Assembly: GCF_001401755.1 (NCBI RefSeq)
Contig: NZ_KQ474103.1
Span: 251,571-315,570 of the forward strand
DNA length: 64,000 bases
Origin: Aquimarina longa SW024
Lineage (GTDB): Bacteria; Bacteroidota; Bacteroidia; Flavobacteriales; Flavobacteriaceae
Direction: 5' to 3'
Of the stretch, positions 18,684 through 27,653 are shown piece by piece. The notes below the pieces were generated by a model. That model did not search any database and had not been told where the DNA came from. It saw nothing but the letters and a program-made list of their open reading frames with translations. The position numbers were made by a program, and so were the translations under genes. Position 1 is the stretch's first letter; the number at the start of each line of letters is the position of its first letter.

Positions 18684-19115
18684 TTAATTCACTATATTTT
18701 TTTAGATTTCATCTATTTTAATCATTTTACACTTGTACTGGTTTGTAGTTTCTCACCCCTTCTAATAGTCTATCAATACTATGCGCTACCTATGACAGCC
18801 TAATACCTTCCATTTACCCTATAGAAATTAACTCAATCCATCTTATGTGCAAAATCTTTTTTTGTTTTAAATGTTGGCATCCTCTTATGTCACGCAAGAA
18901 CTCCTTCTGTAACTTTTTATATGATTCCGATTTTGATTATTACATTCGCTTCAAAAATTTATTAATCACGAGTTTTCTCTTAATATAAATATCTTTGAAA
19001 CATCACTACTATCAACCCCCTATTACTTCCACAAAATACATAAATTGATTTGAGTTCATTCATTTTTAAGTCTCTTAATCAATCTTTTTAGTATTACTAT
19101 AGTTTTATCATCATT
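18684..19115 (-). other. 432-nt intergenic stretch with probable gene decay
   Basis: No intact gene is visible between prmC and ligA. The minus strand carries a 27-codon ORF (18980-19063) whose start resembles a LOG-family protein. Further on are stop-interrupted translatable pieces such as VTEGVLA and HKRMPTFKTKKDFAHKMD (around 18830-18900). This suggests a decayed gene or genes rather than a functional spacer. No terminator hairpin stands out. Confidence 0.4.
18980..19063 (-). pseudogene. Possible relic of a LOG-family (TIGR00730-like) gene start
   Basis: The 27-residue ORF starts MNELKSIYVFCGSNRG, close to the usual N-terminus of LOG/lysine-decarboxylase-like nucleotide phosphoribohydrolases (MxxxKSIxVFCGSSxG). 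It then loses similarity and stops. Only about 15 residues match, so chance resemblance is possible. Confidence 0.3.
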
Positions 19116-19967
19116 TTAACCAAAATAAGCACAGATCATTCGTTCATTACCATACAGATCTTTACGCACCTCTACAATATTAAATCCTATATCCAAAATC
19201 ATATTTTTAGTCTCTAAAGCTAAATACTGGTTTATTTCAAAATATAGTTTCCCTTTTTGTTTTAACTTTCTTTTAGCTAATCCTGTAATTTTCTCATAAA
19301 AAATCAAAGGATTATTATCTTGTACAAATAACGCCAATGATGGCTCATTATCAAGTACATTCGGCTTCATTTCTTGCTTCTCTAATTCTCTCACATAGGG
19401 AGGGTTAGATACGATAATATCAAAATTTTCAGGTAGCTCTTTTACTTCCAAGATATCTAAATGAATAAATGTAATGGATACTTGATTTTTCTTAGCATTT
19501 TTTTTAGCTATTTTTATAGCCTCTTCAGAAACATCAATAGCATACACGATAGCTTTAGTTAAGTTTTTTGCTAAAGAAATTGCAATACAACCACTACCAG
19601 TACCAATATCTAATATGGTAATAGAATCTAGTATCCCCTCCTGGTCTTTTATAATCCAATTTACTAATTCTTCCGTCTCTGGTCTAGGAATTAATACTTG
19701 CTTATCTACATGAAATGATAGTCCATAAAAATTAGTATTTCCAATTATATATTGAATGGGCTCTTGGTTTTGCAACTTCTTTATTGCATCACCAAAAACA
19801 AAAAGCTCATTATCAGAAAGTTTTTTATCTAAATTGATTGCAATAGCCACTCTAGTAAGCCCTAAAATATCTTCTGATAGTATATAAAAAAAAGATAAGA
19901 TTTCATCGGAATCATAAATTTCTGATAAAGAATTTACAAAATTAGTTCTAAGGTTTTTTATCTTCAA
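19116..19967 (-). CDS. prmC: Peptide chain release factor N5-glutamine methyltransferase PrmC
   Basis: The 283-residue protein methylates the GGQ glutamine of release factors. An N-terminal helical domain (1-85) is followed by a Rossmann methyltransferase with SAM motif ILDIGTGSGCIAISLA, the acidic loop YAIDVSEEAI and the substrate motif NPPYV (about 186-190). The PRPETEELVNWI block before the SAM domain is diagnostic. The start is TTG at 19967. It follows the GNAT gene by 22 nt. Confidence 0.95.
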   Translation of the reverse strand: MKIKNLRTNFVNSLSEIYDSDEILSFFYILSEDILGLTRVAIAINLDKKLSDNELFVFGDAIKKLQNQEPIQYIIGNTNFYGLSFHVDKQVLIPRPETEELVNWIIKDQEGILDSITILDIGTGSGCIAISLAKNLTKAIVYAIDVSEEAIKIAKKNAKKNQVSITFIHLDILEVKELPENFDIIVSNPPYVRELEKQEMKPNVLDNEPSLALFVQDNNPLIFYEKITGLAKRKLKQKGKLYFEINQYLALETKNMILDIGFNIVEVRKDLYGNERMICAYFG

Positions 19968-19989
19968 TTGTTGAAGTTTTTTAAAAAAT

Positions 19990-20478
19990 TTATAATTCTT
20001 TTATCATCCATGCCTGACAATTATAATGTCCTGTATCTCCAATAGGACCATCCAGAGGTACAAAACCAACTTTTTTATATAAACTTCTGGCTGCTTCCAT
20101 ATAAGGCATTGTTTCTAAGTAACATTTAATATATCCCTGTTTCTTAGCAAAACTAAGACACCTTTGTATCATTTCATACCCAATACCTCTACCTCTTGCC
20201 TGTGGTAAAAAATACATTTTTTGTAACTCACAGATACCAGTAGGTATTTTTCCTGCCAAAGGAGCAATACCAGCTCCTCCTATAATAACACCATTTTCTA
20301 CTATTACATAATAATCCATTTTTGGATAATCATAGGTTTGGTACATCATATCAAGGGAAGCATCTTCATAAGCTGTACCTACTTTAGGCACCCCCATCTC
20401 CACCAACACTTTACGTATTAATGAAGCTATCGACTCATTATCTTCAAATTCTATGGAGCGAATTTTTATATCATTCAT
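19990..20478 (-). CDS. GNAT family N-acetyltransferase
   Basis: The 162-residue single-domain acetyltransferase has the acetyl-CoA pyrophosphate loop QARGRGIGYEMIQRC (about 93-107) after the beta-4 strand CELQKMYFLP, and a C-terminal YKKVGFVPLDGP. The substrate cannot be told from the sequence. It is upstream of prmC on the same strand and divergent from the lipoprotein gene at 20609. A 20-bp perfect palindrome lies just upstream of its start. Confidence 0.85.
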   Translation of the reverse strand: MNDIKIRSIEFEDNESIASLIRKVLVEMGVPKVGTAYEDASLDMMYQTYDYPKMDYYVIVENGVIIGGAGIAPLAGKIPTGICELQKMYFLPQARGRGIGYEMIQRCLSFAKKQGYIKCYLETMPYMEAARSLYKKVGFVPLDGPIGDTGHYNCQAWMIKEL

Positions 20479-20494
20479 TCTATATAAAATACTA

Positions 20495-20514
20495 TTTTTG
20501 TGATATCACAAAAA
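20495..20514. promoter_or_regulatory. Perfect 20-bp palindrome, candidate operator
   Basis: TTTTTGTGATATCACAAAAA is an exact dyad, 17 nt upstream of the GNAT start and in the divergent region before the LEA-type lipoprotein gene. It lacks a loop, so protein binding is more likely than an RNA hairpin. It shares TGTGA/TCACA half-sites with CRP-type sites, but the half-site spacing is 2 rather than 6. Confidence 0.4.
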
Positions 20515-20608
20515 CGTGAACCAGAAAAGACTTCTGATCTTCGTTTAGGTAAAAATTAAAATTTTAAAATAAGGTATTTAAATATACATCAAATCTAAGC
20601 AGAAATCA

Positions 20609-21076
20609 ATGAAGAAGTTTTTTTTATTATTAACAATATTTATACTCCTTATAAGCTGTTCTATTCCTAAAAAATTAGAGTTAGAATATATTGACTCTAT
20701 AGAAGTTAGAAATATCGGCTTTCAATCTATAACACTTAATACTAATGCTGTTTTTAACAACCCTAACAATATAAAAGGGAAACTGTCTATTGACAGTATT
20801 CATGTTTTTATAGACAATATAGATGTAGGAACACTTTCTTCTAAAGAATTTGATGTTCCTAAAAAAAATAATTTCTCTATTCCTCTTGAAGGCACTTTTT
20901 CACTTTCTAAAGTCTATAAAGAGAATAAAAACAGTATTCTTGGTAGTGTACTAAAAGCAATCCAAACAGATTCACTCAGCATACATTACAAAGGCATTAT
21001 AAGATACCATTTAGGAAATTTTTCATACCCTTATACTGTGGAGAAAGACCAAATGGTTAGTCTAAAAAAAAATTAG
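20609..21076 (+). CDS. LEA type 2 (WHy-domain) family lipoprotein
   Basis: The 155-residue protein has a lipobox (LLISC, Cys about 17). A WHy/LEA-2 beta-sandwich follows: SIEVRNIGFQSITLNTNAVFNNPNN, then IDSIHVFIDNIDVGTLSSKEFDVPKK and a central IPLEGTFSLS. This family in bacteria is extracytoplasmic with no defined enzyme role; in plants LEA-2 proteins are stress-linked. It is the first gene of the plus-strand stretch leading to ribD, separated from the next ORF by 120 nt. Confidence 0.8.
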   Translation: MKKFFLLLTIFILLISCSIPKKLELEYIDSIEVRNIGFQSITLNTNAVFNNPNNIKGKLSIDSIHVFIDNIDVGTLSSKEFDVPKKNNFSIPLEGTFSLSKVYKENKNSILGSVLKAIQTDSLSIHYKGIIRYHLGNFSYPYTVEKDQMVSLKKN

Positions 21077-21196
21077 ACTATTATTTTTATCGAAGACAGT
21101 GGAGCAATACTTATATTTAATAACAATATCAACAACTTTCCTAATGAACTGAAATAAGAACACTCTAAAATTATACTAATTAAATCCAAAAACAGG

Positions 21197-21664
21197 ATGC
21201 TCGAATTTATTAAAACCTTTATTTTGATTACGATTATTCTTCCTATCACAACAGCTTTTAACCCAATTCAAGATATATCCAAAACTATAGAGATAGAAGC
21301 GCTAGAAACCAAACCTTTTAAATATTACCAACTTGAAATTAAAACTACTAAAGGAACAGAAGGAGAAATTTATCTAAATGATAATAAACTACATGAATTC
21401 AAAAAATTGAGAAGTCAAATAACTAACAATAATGCTCTAGATCTTATAAAGAATGGTCTCAATGAAATTACACTTAAAATATCATCAATTGATGATGATG
21501 TAGAAAAGGATTATTTTTCTAATTCTGTTATTTTTATAGCCATACATGGTCTAAATGAAAAAACATTCACCTCTAAAGAAACTCAGATAGTTCGTATCAA
21601 ATGGAATCCTGAAAAAAACCAAAACAAAACTACTATAAAATATCTATTTAATTTAAAGAGATAA
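21197..21664 (+). CDS. Hypothetical secreted protein
   Basis: The 155-residue protein has an N-terminal hydrophobic segment (about 5-20, FIKTFILITIILPITTAF) that looks like a signal peptide. A small beta-rich domain follows (YYQLEIKTTKGTEGEIYLND, ALDLIKNGLNEITLKISS, NSVIFIAIHGLNEKTFT). No family is recognised. It lies between the LEA-type lipoprotein and ribD on the same strand. The codon use is like that of its neighbours. Confidence 0.6.
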   Translation: MLEFIKTFILITIILPITTAFNPIQDISKTIEIEALETKPFKYYQLEIKTTKGTEGEIYLNDNKLHEFKKLRSQITNNNALDLIKNGLNEITLKISSIDDDVEKDYFSNSVIFIAIHGLNEKTFTSKETQIVRIKWNPEKNQNKTTIKYLFNLKR

Positions 21665-21742
21665 CACTAGACACTACAGGTCTTAAAAATCATACCCTAT
21701 TTATAAAATGAGTAGTTTTACTTATTTTTATAATCGATACAA

Positions 21743-22795
21743 GTGACTATACATCAGAAATACATAAAAAGGTGCATCCAATTAGCCAAAAATGGATTAG
21801 GCACAACATACACTAACCCATTAGTTGGCAGTGTTATTGTGTACAATAACACAATCATTGGAGAAGGGTGGCATTATCAATCTGGAGGCGCACATGCAGA
21901 AGTCAATGCTATTGCCGCTGTAAAAGACACATCTCTTTTAAAGCATGCAACCATATATGTTAGTCTAGAACCTTGTAGTCATCATGGAAAAACCCCTCCT
22001 TGTAGTGATTTAATTATTAGAAAAGGCATTAAAAAAGTCGTTATTGGTACAGTAGATACTTTTGCTAAAGTATCAGGAACAGGAATCCAAAAGCTAATGA
22101 ATGCAGGTTGCGATGTAATAGTAGGTGTATTAGAAAAAGAATGTATAGAACTTAATAAACGTTTTTTTACTTTTCATAATAAAAAACGCCCCTATATTAT
22201 CCTAAAATGGGCAGAAACTTATGATGGTTATATTGCCCCAGATGTATCAGAAAAACGAGAACCTATATGGATTACAAACACCTACTCTAGACAATTAGTT
22301 CATCGATGGAGAGCAGAAGAGCAAGCGATTTTAGTCGGCAACCAAACTGTCATAAAAGATAACCCAAAACTTACTATAAGAGATTGGTCAGGAACAAATC
22401 CTATTAGAATTATAATCGATAAATCTGGTAAAATTCTTCAGAACTCTGCTATATTAGACCAAACAGTAAAAACTATAGTAATTACTTCAAAAAAACATAA
22501 ACCAGTTAACAATGACTTTCTTATTTATAAAGACATAGACTCTTGGAGTAATTCTACAGAAGAGATTTGTAATCTTCTTTATAAATATAATATTCAATCA
22601 GTGATTATCGAAGGAGGAACCCACACCATCCAATCATTTATTAACAATAATCTCTGGGATGAAGCTCGAATTTTTAAAGGTACATCTATGTTTAAATCAG
22701 GAATAAAAGCCCCCATATATAAAGGAGCTATGATTTCTAAAAAAACAATACTAAATGACACTTTAACAATAATTAAAAATAATACTATAAAATAA
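21743..22795 (+). CDS. ribD: Bifunctional riboflavin deaminase/reductase RibD
   Basis: The 350-residue enzyme performs the second and third steps of riboflavin synthesis. The N-terminal deaminase domain (about 1-145) shows the zinc motifs HAEVNAI and EPCSHHGKTPPCSD. The C-terminal reductase domain (about 148-350) begins RPYIILKWAETYDGYIA and includes AILVGNQTVIKDNPKLTIR and VIIEGGTHTIQSFI. The start is GTG. The stop overlaps the next start by one base (TAATG). Confidence 0.95.
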   Translation: MTIHQKYIKRCIQLAKNGLGTTYTNPLVGSVIVYNNTIIGEGWHYQSGGAHAEVNAIAAVKDTSLLKHATIYVSLEPCSHHGKTPPCSDLIIRKGIKKVVIGTVDTFAKVSGTGIQKLMNAGCDVIVGVLEKECIELNKRFFTFHNKKRPYIILKWAETYDGYIAPDVSEKREPIWITNTYSRQLVHRWRAEEQAILVGNQTVIKDNPKLTIRDWSGTNPIRIIIDKSGKILQNSAILDQTVKTIVITSKKHKPVNNDFLIYKDIDSWSNSTEEICNLLYKYNIQSVIIEGGTHTIQSFINNNLWDEARIFKGTSMFKSGIKAPIYKGAMISKKTILNDTLTIIKNNTIK

Positions 22796-23403
22796 TGATC
22801 AAAACTATAATTTTTGACTTTGGAGATGTTTTCATTAATTTAGACAAACCAGCTACAGAAAGAGAATTTTTAAAGCTTGGAAAGATCCCATCGGTTTCTA
22901 TAATACATGAGATTAATAAACGTTATGAAGTAGGAGAAATTTCTACTCCTGAATTTATAACTATTTTTAAAAAGATGCTTCCAAAAGCTTCAGAAAAACA
23001 AATTATTGATGCGTGGAACGCTATCTTAATCGATTTCCCTAAACATCGCTTAAAATTTATTAAAAACTTAGCTTTAGAAAAACGGTATAAGCTATTATTA
23101 TTAAGCAACACAAATGAACTACACATCAATTGGATGAAGAAACATCTCCCTTTTTTTAATGAATTCAGATCTTGTTTTGACTCCTTTTATCTTTCACATG
23201 AAATTAATTTAAGAAAACCAGGGATGTCTATTTTTGAATTTGTTTTAGAACAACATCAATTAACCCCTAATGAAACACTTTTTATTGATGACACAAAAGA
23301 AAATACGGATACAGCTCACTCGCTAGGAATTCATACTTGGAATAACAATCCAAAAACAGATGATATTATGAATTTATTTACAGTAAAATCTGACTTATTT
23401 TGA
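22795..23403 (+). CDS. HAD family hydrolase
   Basis: The 202-residue haloacid-dehalogenase-like phosphatase has motif I IIFDFGDVFINLD, motif II LLLLSNTNELH, a Lys in RKPGMSIFEFVLEQ and motif IV LFIDDTKENTDTA. Position in a ribD transcript makes a role as the flavin-pathway phosphatase (the missing dephosphorylation step) possible, but this is inference. It overlaps ribD at its start and the EamA gene at its end. Confidence 0.85.
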   Translation: MIKTIIFDFGDVFINLDKPATEREFLKLGKIPSVSIIHEINKRYEVGEISTPEFITIFKKMLPKASEKQIIDAWNAILIDFPKHRLKFIKNLALEKRYKLLLLSNTNELHINWMKKHLPFFNEFRSCFDSFYLSHEINLRKPGMSIFEFVLEQHQLTPNETLFIDDTKENTDTAHSLGIHTWNNNPKTDDIMNLFTVKSDLF

Positions 23404-24284
23404 TCTATTTAATCTTAAGTGTCTTAGCATCCAGTTTAATATTTGTTATCTTTAAAGTATTCCCTAAGTATAATATAGACACACTGCAAGCTATTATCAT
23501 AAATTATGTAGTTGCTTCGATTTCTGGAATTATAGCCTATTCAGAACCAATAGACATTACCTATATATCAAAAAAAGATTGGTTTTACGGCACAATGATC
23601 TTAGGTATTATCTTTATATCTGTGTTTAACTTAATGGCTATTACCACACAAAAAAATGGACTTTCGGTTGCTGCTGTAGCTACAAAAATGAGCTTAGTCA
23701 TCCCTATTATATTTGGAATTATTGCCTATCAAGAAAGTACAGGCATACTAAAAATAATAGGCGTTTTAATAGCTTTAATTGCAGTATACCTTGCTGCAAT
23801 AAAAACCACAGAAAACTCTTCGATGCTAAAAGGAAATTTAATTTTTCCTATACTTGTTTTTATTGGTAGTGGAGTTATTGATACTAGTATTAAATTTTTA
23901 GAAACACATTATGTCACTAAAAATGATATTCCAATTTTTTCGGCAACTATTTTTGGATTTGCTGCATTTACAGGAACTGCTATCCTAATATATAAAGCAA
24001 GTATAGGAAACTTAAAGATATCTTTAAAAAATATCATTGCTGGAATTATATTAGGAGTGCCTAATTATTTTTCTATTTATTTTTTAATAAAAGCATTACG
24101 TCATGATAATATGGATAGCTCTGCTGTATTCACTATTAACAATGTAGCCATATTACTTGTATCAACTACTTTAGGAATTCTTTTTTTTAAAGAAAAATTA
24201 ACTCTTAAAAACTGGACAGGTATTATTCTTGCAATAGTAAGTATTATTTTAGTAGCCCTTTCCATACAACAAACTCACTTTTGA
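23400..24284 (+). CDS. EamA/DMT family transporter
   Basis: The 294-residue protein has ten hydrophobic helices in two five-helix halves, the EamA arrangement. An internal EKLTLKNWTGIILAIVSIILVAL end is typical of the drug/metabolite transporter superfamily. The start is TTG in a TTGA overlap with the HAD stop. The substrate is unknown. It is translationally coupled on both sides. Confidence 0.8.
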   Translation: MIYLILSVLASSLIFVIFKVFPKYNIDTLQAIIINYVVASISGIIAYSEPIDITYISKKDWFYGTMILGIIFISVFNLMAITTQKNGLSVAAVATKMSLVIPIIFGIIAYQESTGILKIIGVLIALIAVYLAAIKTTENSSMLKGNLIFPILVFIGSGVIDTSIKFLETHYVTKNDIPIFSATIFGFAAFTGTAILIYKASIGNLKISLKNIIAGIILGVPNYFSIYFLIKALRHDNMDSSAVFTINNVAILLVSTTLGILFFKEKLTLKNWTGIILAIVSIILVALSIQQTHF

Positions 24285-24895
24285 ACACTAAAGACACATA
24301 CAAAACGATTACTACACCAGGCAAAGAAGTTCTTTTTAAAGATCGGAATAGTAAATTTTTTGGATACACATTTCCTGTTACTACAGAAGAAGAAATCAAG
24401 TTAATCATAGAACATCTAAAAAAACAAAATCACTCTGCCAGACATTGGTGTTATGCATGGCAAATAGGAACTGAGAGTTTTAGATATCGTAGTAATGATG
24501 ATGGAGAACCATCTAATTCTGCGGGGCAACCAATCTATGGGCAAATTCAATCTTTTGAAGTTACCAATATATTAATCGTTGTAGTACGTTATTTTGGAGG
24601 TGTTAAATTGGGGGTAGGCGGATTAATCAATGCCTATCGAACAACAGCCCAATTAGCACTTAAAGAATCCAATATAATTGAAAAAACAATTAATGTTAAT
24701 TTCGTCATTACTTTTGAATACAAAAACATGAATAAAGTAATGAGAATTATCAAAGAAAATAATCTAAATATTCTAAAGCAAGAACTCGAGCTAAGTTGTA
24801 AAATTTATATTTCGGTAAGAAAAAAGATTGCAGATAAAATAAAAGTAGTTTTCTCTTCGTTGTATGAAGTAGGGATTAAAAGATTAGATTATTGA
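24281..24895 (+). CDS. YigZ/IMPACT family protein
   Basis: The 204-residue protein has the UPF0029 N-terminal domain signature (SARHWCYAWQIG, DDGEPSNSAGQPI, VVVRYFGGVKLGVGGLINAYRTTA) followed by a small C-terminal DUF1949-like domain. This is the YigZ/IMPACT family; bacterial members are poorly characterised and may bind ribosomes or nucleic acid. It starts with TTG in a TTGA overlap with the EamA stop and overlaps the convergent thioesterase by 7 nt. Confidence 0.9.
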   Translation: MNTKDTYKTITTPGKEVLFKDRNSKFFGYTFPVTTEEEIKLIIEHLKKQNHSARHWCYAWQIGTESFRYRSNDDGEPSNSAGQPIYGQIQSFEVTNILIVVVRYFGGVKLGVGGLINAYRTTAQLALKESNIIEKTINVNFVITFEYKNMNKVMRIIKENNLNILKQELELSCKIYISVRKKIADKIKVVFSSLYEVGIKRLDY

Positions 24896-25296
24896 TAGTT
24901 TTTTATTTTTTCCATTAAATAAGGAGGGCACTGAATAGGCTTTTTTGTTTCGTTATCAACAAAAACCAAAGTTGATGTTGCAATTGTTAATAAATCTAAG
25001 TTTTTATTAAAAATTTCAACATCAAAAGTAATTCTAAATGTAGGAATTTTCCTTAATGAAGTTTTAACAGTTAATTCATCGTCAAAGAAAGCAGATTTCT
25101 TAAATTTAAAGTCTAAAGTATATACAGGAAGTATAACGCCACTTTCTTCCATGGATTTATAAGAAACCCCTAATCGGGATAACCAATCAATTCGTGCTAA
25201 TTCTAAATATTGCGCATAATTACTATGATGTACCACACCCATTTGGTCTGTTTCAGAATATCGCACTTTTAGTAAAGTTTCGGAAGTGATAACCAT
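24889..25296 (-). CDS. Acyl-CoA thioesterase, YbgC/4HBT family
   Basis: The 135-residue hot-dog-fold enzyme carries the YbgC signature VRYSETDQMGVVHHSNYAQYLELARIDWL, with the catalytic Asp of ETDQMG and the conserved His-Asn pair. The length is typical. It probably hydrolyses short acyl-CoA thioesters in the cytoplasm. It is divergent from dnaA across a 205-nt spacer and convergent with the YigZ gene. Confidence 0.92.
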   Translation of the reverse strand: MVITSETLLKVRYSETDQMGVVHHSNYAQYLELARIDWLSRLGVSYKSMEESGVILPVYTLDFKFKKSAFFDDELTVKTSLRKIPTFRITFDVEIFNKNLDLLTIATSTLVFVDNETKKPIQCPPYLMEKIKNYQ

Positions 25297-25501
25297 ATTT
25301 TTTTGAATAAAAAGTTAATTAGTTTATTGGGTAAATAAAAGAGCAGTCAAATTATGCGAAAAAAATAATTAATATTCAACACCCAAATAGTTTTTTTTTT
25401 ACATTTTTTGTTCACATATTTGTCATGCAAAATTAGTAAGGAGTTTTTCAACAATTTCCTTTTAGTACCTTAAACAAAATAAAGCAAATTTAATTATAGG
25501 A

Positions 25502-26929
25502 ATGAATGTAACCGCGCAATCAGTTTGGGATAGTTGTCTGTCATTTATAGAAGACAATATTACACCTCAAGCTTTTAAAACTTGGTTTGAACCAATAAAA
25601 GCTGTAAAACTTACAGATAGCGCCTTAAGCATACAGGTTCCCAGCAAATTCTTTTATGAATGGCTAGAAGAACACTATGTTAACTTACTAAAAGTATCCT
25701 TAACACGAGAATTAGGAGAAAGCGCAAAATTAGTATATGTAATTAGAATGGAGAATACTTACGGTAACAAGAAACCATTTACCGAAAAAATCCCTAGCTC
25801 TAATCGCACACCTGTTAATTCACAAGAGGTTGACGTACCCATAAAAAGCAAAAACCCAGAATTAAAAAACCCATTCGTTATTCCAGGAATACGAAATGTA
25901 AAAATAGAGTCTCAATTAAATCCTAGTTATAATTTCGAAAATTTCCTAGAAGGAGATTCAAACAGGCTTGCCCGTTCTGCTGGTATGGCTGTAGCAAACA
26001 AACCTGGAGGAACTTCTTTTAACCCTCTTTTAATTTTTGGAGGAGTAGGACTAGGAAAAACACACTTAGCCCATGCAATAGGTGTGAATATAAAAGATAA
26101 CTATCCCGAAAAAACAGTTTTATATATTTCTGCAGAGAAATTTACTCAACAATACATTGAATCTGTAAAAAAGAATAATCGAAATGATTTTATTCATTTT
26201 TACCAAATTATCGATGTTCTTATCGTTGACGACATCCAACTTTTATCAGGTAAAGCAGGAACTCAAGATGTATTTTTTCATATTTTTAATCACCTACATC
26301 AAAATGGAAAACAAGTAATTTTAACAAGTGATAAAGCTCCTGTTGATATGCAGGATATAGAACAAAGATTACTATCTCGTTTTAAATGGGGATTATCAGC
26401 CGAATTACATCAACCAGATTTTGAAACCAGAATATCTATTATTAAGAACAAACTATATCGTGATGGAGTAGAAATGCCTGAAGAAATAGTTGAGTTTCTA
26501 GCAAATAATATTAAAACTAACATCAGGGAACTAGAAGGTGCAATTATATCATTAATCGCTCATTCCTCTTTCAACAAAAAAGATATCACAATAGATCTCG
26601 CCAAAACGATAGTAGACAACTACGTAAAAAACACAAAACGCGAGGTATCCATTGATTATATCCAAAAAGTCGTTAGTGATTATTTTCAGATGGATGTAGA
26701 AACACTACAATCCAAAACACGAAAGAGACATATTGTCCAAGCACGCCAATTAGCTATGTTTTTTGCAAAAAAACTAACAAAAGCTTCATTAGCAAGCATT
26801 GGAACACAAATAGGAAAAAGAGACCACGCTACTGTTCTACATGCCTGTAAAACAGTAGACAACCTATCCTCTACAGATAAGCAATTTAGAAAATATGTAG
26901 AAGATTTAAGAAAAAAACTCACATTATAA
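25502..26929 (+). CDS. dnaA: Chromosomal replication initiator protein DnaA
   Basis: The 475-residue protein has all four domains: domain I (1-85, AQSVWDSCLSFIEDNITPQAFKTWF), a short linker, and an AAA+ domain with Walker A GGVGLGKTHL (about 180-189) and Walker B DVLIVDDIQLLSGK (about 238-250). Domain IV carries the helix-turn-helix signature KRDHATVLHACKTV (about 438-451). It opens the origin by binding DnaA boxes. I saw no cluster of TTATNCACA boxes in the flanking spacers, so the origin is probably elsewhere. Confidence 0.98.
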   Translation: MNVTAQSVWDSCLSFIEDNITPQAFKTWFEPIKAVKLTDSALSIQVPSKFFYEWLEEHYVNLLKVSLTRELGESAKLVYVIRMENTYGNKKPFTEKIPSSNRTPVNSQEVDVPIKSKNPELKNPFVIPGIRNVKIESQLNPSYNFENFLEGDSNRLARSAGMAVANKPGGTSFNPLLIFGGVGLGKTHLAHAIGVNIKDNYPEKTVLYISAEKFTQQYIESVKKNNRNDFIHFYQIIDVLIVDDIQLLSGKAGTQDVFFHIFNHLHQNGKQVILTSDKAPVDMQDIEQRLLSRFKWGLSAELHQPDFETRISIIKNKLYRDGVEMPEEIVEFLANNIKTNIRELEGAIISLIAHSSFNKKDITIDLAKTIVDNYVKNTKREVSIDYIQKVVSDYFQMDVETLQSKTRKRHIVQARQLAMFFAKKLTKASLASIGTQIGKRDHATVLHACKTVDNLSSTDKQFRKYVEDLRKKLTL

Positions 26930-27019
26930 CAATATTACATAATAATAGGATTACAACTCTAGTTACACAATAGTGATAATACCACAACCAAGAACAAAGT
27001 AACTCTTTAAAACAAGTAC

Positions 27020-27478
27020 ATGAAAATTAAAATTTTAATGGTATGTCTTGGTAACATCTGTAGATCACCATTGGCAGAAGGTATTTTAAAATCTAAACTA
27101 GACTCTAATAACTATATCATTGAATCCTGCGGAACCAGCAGTTATCATATTGGAAGTAAACCTGATCGTCGCTCCATTAATATTGCTAAAAAATATGGAA
27201 TAGACATCGCAAAACAAAAAGCTGCTCAGTTTAAAAATGATGATTTCAAAACCTATGACCATATCTACACTATGGACAACTCTAACTATCAAGACATCAT
27301 TAAATTAGCTAAGAACAACCAAGAAAAAGATAAAGTAAAATGTATCCTAAATGAGATTTACCCCGGTAGCAACTTAGATGTTCCTGATCCATATTACGGT
27401 GGAGACCAAGGTTTTGAAGACGTATTTAAGATACTTAACAAAGCCTGCGATACTATTGCTTTAAAACTCAAAGCATAA
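27020..27478 (+). CDS. Low molecular weight protein-tyrosine phosphatase
   Basis: The 152-residue phosphatase has the N-terminal P-loop CLGNICRSPLAEG (catalytic Cys about residue 9, Arg about 15), and the general-acid Asp in VPDPYYGGDQGFEDVF near residue 125. Such enzymes act on phosphotyrosine or phosphoarginine or regulate tyrosine kinases; no partner kinase is nearby. It follows dnaA by 90 nt. Confidence 0.94.
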   Translation: MKIKILMVCLGNICRSPLAEGILKSKLDSNNYIIESCGTSSYHIGSKPDRRSINIAKKYGIDIAKQKAAQFKNDDFKTYDHIYTMDNSNYQDIIKLAKNNQEKDKVKCILNEIYPGSNLDVPDPYYGGDQGFEDVFKILNKACDTIALKLKA

Positions 27479-27653
27479 ACCCTGCGCTTTTTTTTATTTT
27501 CACAACACACATGTACCATAAAAAATAGCACCACGATAGATTACAATAAAAAAAATAATACTATTTTAGTCATTAAACCTAAAAAAAGGTCAACACCAGT
27601 AATACGTGTTTTATAAAAAAAACACAAGCTATAAATAGATATAAAAACACCCT

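Noticed and set aside
20495..20514. CRP/FNR-type operator
   Set aside because: The half-sites resemble TGTGA/TCACA but are 2 nt apart instead of 6, so the known site type does not fit.
25297..25501. Replication origin next to dnaA
   Set aside because: No cluster of DnaA boxes (TTATNCACA) or typical unwinding repeats was found in the spacers on either side of dnaA.
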